DNA from: Brooklawnia cerclae
GTDB lineage: Bacteria > Actinomycetota > Actinomycetes > Propionibacteriales > Propionibacteriaceae
Length of the DNA: 64,000 nt
Direction of reading: 5' to 3'
Assembly (NCBI RefSeq): GCF_011758645.1
Contig: NZ_JAAMOZ010000001.1
Location: 2,604,001-2,668,000 of the forward strand
Shown here: in pieces, positions 62,839 through 64,000 of the stretch
Numbering within the stretch: position 1 is the stretch's first letter
How the letters are laid out: every line of letters begins with the position of its first letter
Made by a program: the position numbers and the translations under genes
The notes under the pieces: generated by a model
Databases searched by the model: none
What the model saw: the letters and a program-made list of their open reading frames with translations, nothing else
What the model was told of the DNA's origin: nothing

Positions 62839-63192
62839 CTAGTAATGGGTGTCCGTCAGCTCTTCGTTCAAAGACCCCGTGATGGTCAGGTAGTCCAGCT
62901 TCTCCCGCAGGGCCTGCATCACCTGCCGGATCTCCTGGGCGCTGAGGTCGTCGAGCCAGCCGAACTTGTTCCGGTAGGCGCGCGAGAGGTCAAGAGCATC
63001 CGCGTAGTAGCACTTGTCCTCCGGCGTGGAGGGCACGATCTCCTCCCCGCACAACAGGTCACAGGTCATGCCGAGGATGTGCTCGTTCTGCCGTTCCCGG
63101 TCCCAGGCACGGGAGTGGAACTGCCACAGGCATTTCTTCATGATGTGGTCCAGCAGCAGTTCCATGTACTCGCTCTGCTTTTCTTCGGTCAT
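62839..63192 (-). CDS. anfG: Iron-only nitrogenase FeFe protein delta subunit
   Basis: The protein has 117 residues. CLWQFHSRAWDRERQN (about 21-36) and C-terminal DYLTITGSLNEELTDTHY match AnfG. VnfG has different residues at these places (for example VTITRSTNRELN-type end). The delta subunit is found only in alternative nitrogenases and caps the alpha subunit. ATG with GAGGAGG upstream; lies 13 bases after anfD. Confidence 0.96.
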   Translation of the reverse strand: MTEEKQSEYMELLLDHIMKKCLWQFHSRAWDRERQNEHILGMTCDLLCGEEIVPSTPEDKCYYADALDLSRAYRNKFGWLDDLSAQEIRQVMQALREKLDYLTITGSLNEELTDTHY

Positions 63193-63205
63193 CGCGGATA
63201 CCTCC

Positions 63206-64000
<795 letters not shown>

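Noticed and set aside
61396-63192. Vanadium nitrogenase as an alternative identity
   Set aside because: AnfG-specific WDRERQN and TITGSLNEEL, and AnfK motifs across the length, fit the Fe-only type; VnfG differs at these sites.

Overview
The window is high-GC bacterial DNA with frequent GTG and TTG starts, strong GGAGG-type ribosome binding sites and many actinobacterial families (class C sortase pili, DUF2252, actinobacterial-type Ung, AI-2E and CPBP proteins). I infer an actinobacterium, perhaps Propionibacteriaceae, likely able to live anaerobically. No rRNA or tRNA gene and no CRISPR array was seen. The taxonomic guess is inference; no marker gene settles it.

Layout. Positions 1-14.4 kb hold housekeeping and stress genes: a GreA tail, an AI-2E-type permease, an MFS exporter, uracil-DNA glycosylase, a WXG100-like protein with a small partner, a patatin-like lipase, MsrA, a HAD phosphatase and a CydDC-like ABC exporter pair. 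From 14.4 to 26.8 kb lies a long minus-strand catabolic operon (5-oxoprolinase PxpABC, an RraA/HMG-aldolase-like protein, an M24 peptidase-like hydrolase, an aldo/keto reductase, an aminotransferase, two SDRs, aspartate ammonia-lyase, an MHS transporter) with a divergent LysR regulator. At 27-34 kb a truncated transposase and an AT-richer, box-rich stretch precede a sortase-assembled pilus locus (VWA tip adhesin, major pilin, sortase C). At 34-37.4 kb are hexuronate/deoxy-sugar genes kduI, dgoA and dgoK. From 37 to 59 kb are mixed genes: Nudix, Bax inhibitor-like, DUF2252, lactonase, CPBP protease, CorA, Fur, a MarR regulator with a clear operator pair, ketopantoate reductase plus aminotransferase, a two-component system, and an old-yellow-enzyme/ArsR pair.

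The most notable system is at the right edge (59.1-64 kb, minus strand, running on beyond the window): an iron-only nitrogenase cluster, anfD (partial), anfG, anfK, then a Nim/PPOX-fold flavoprotein, an unfamiliar 314-residue repeat protein with a CxxxCxxCxxxC tail, and anfO. AnfD/K/G are identifiable by long diagnostic motifs. The two genes between anfK and anfO may form an accessory module of this nitrogenase.

Several intergenic gaps carry one family of repeats built on TTCGACA(A/G)GCTCA, expanded into local tandem arrays, plus two copies of a MITE-like palindromic element and a pair of near-identical long hairpins.
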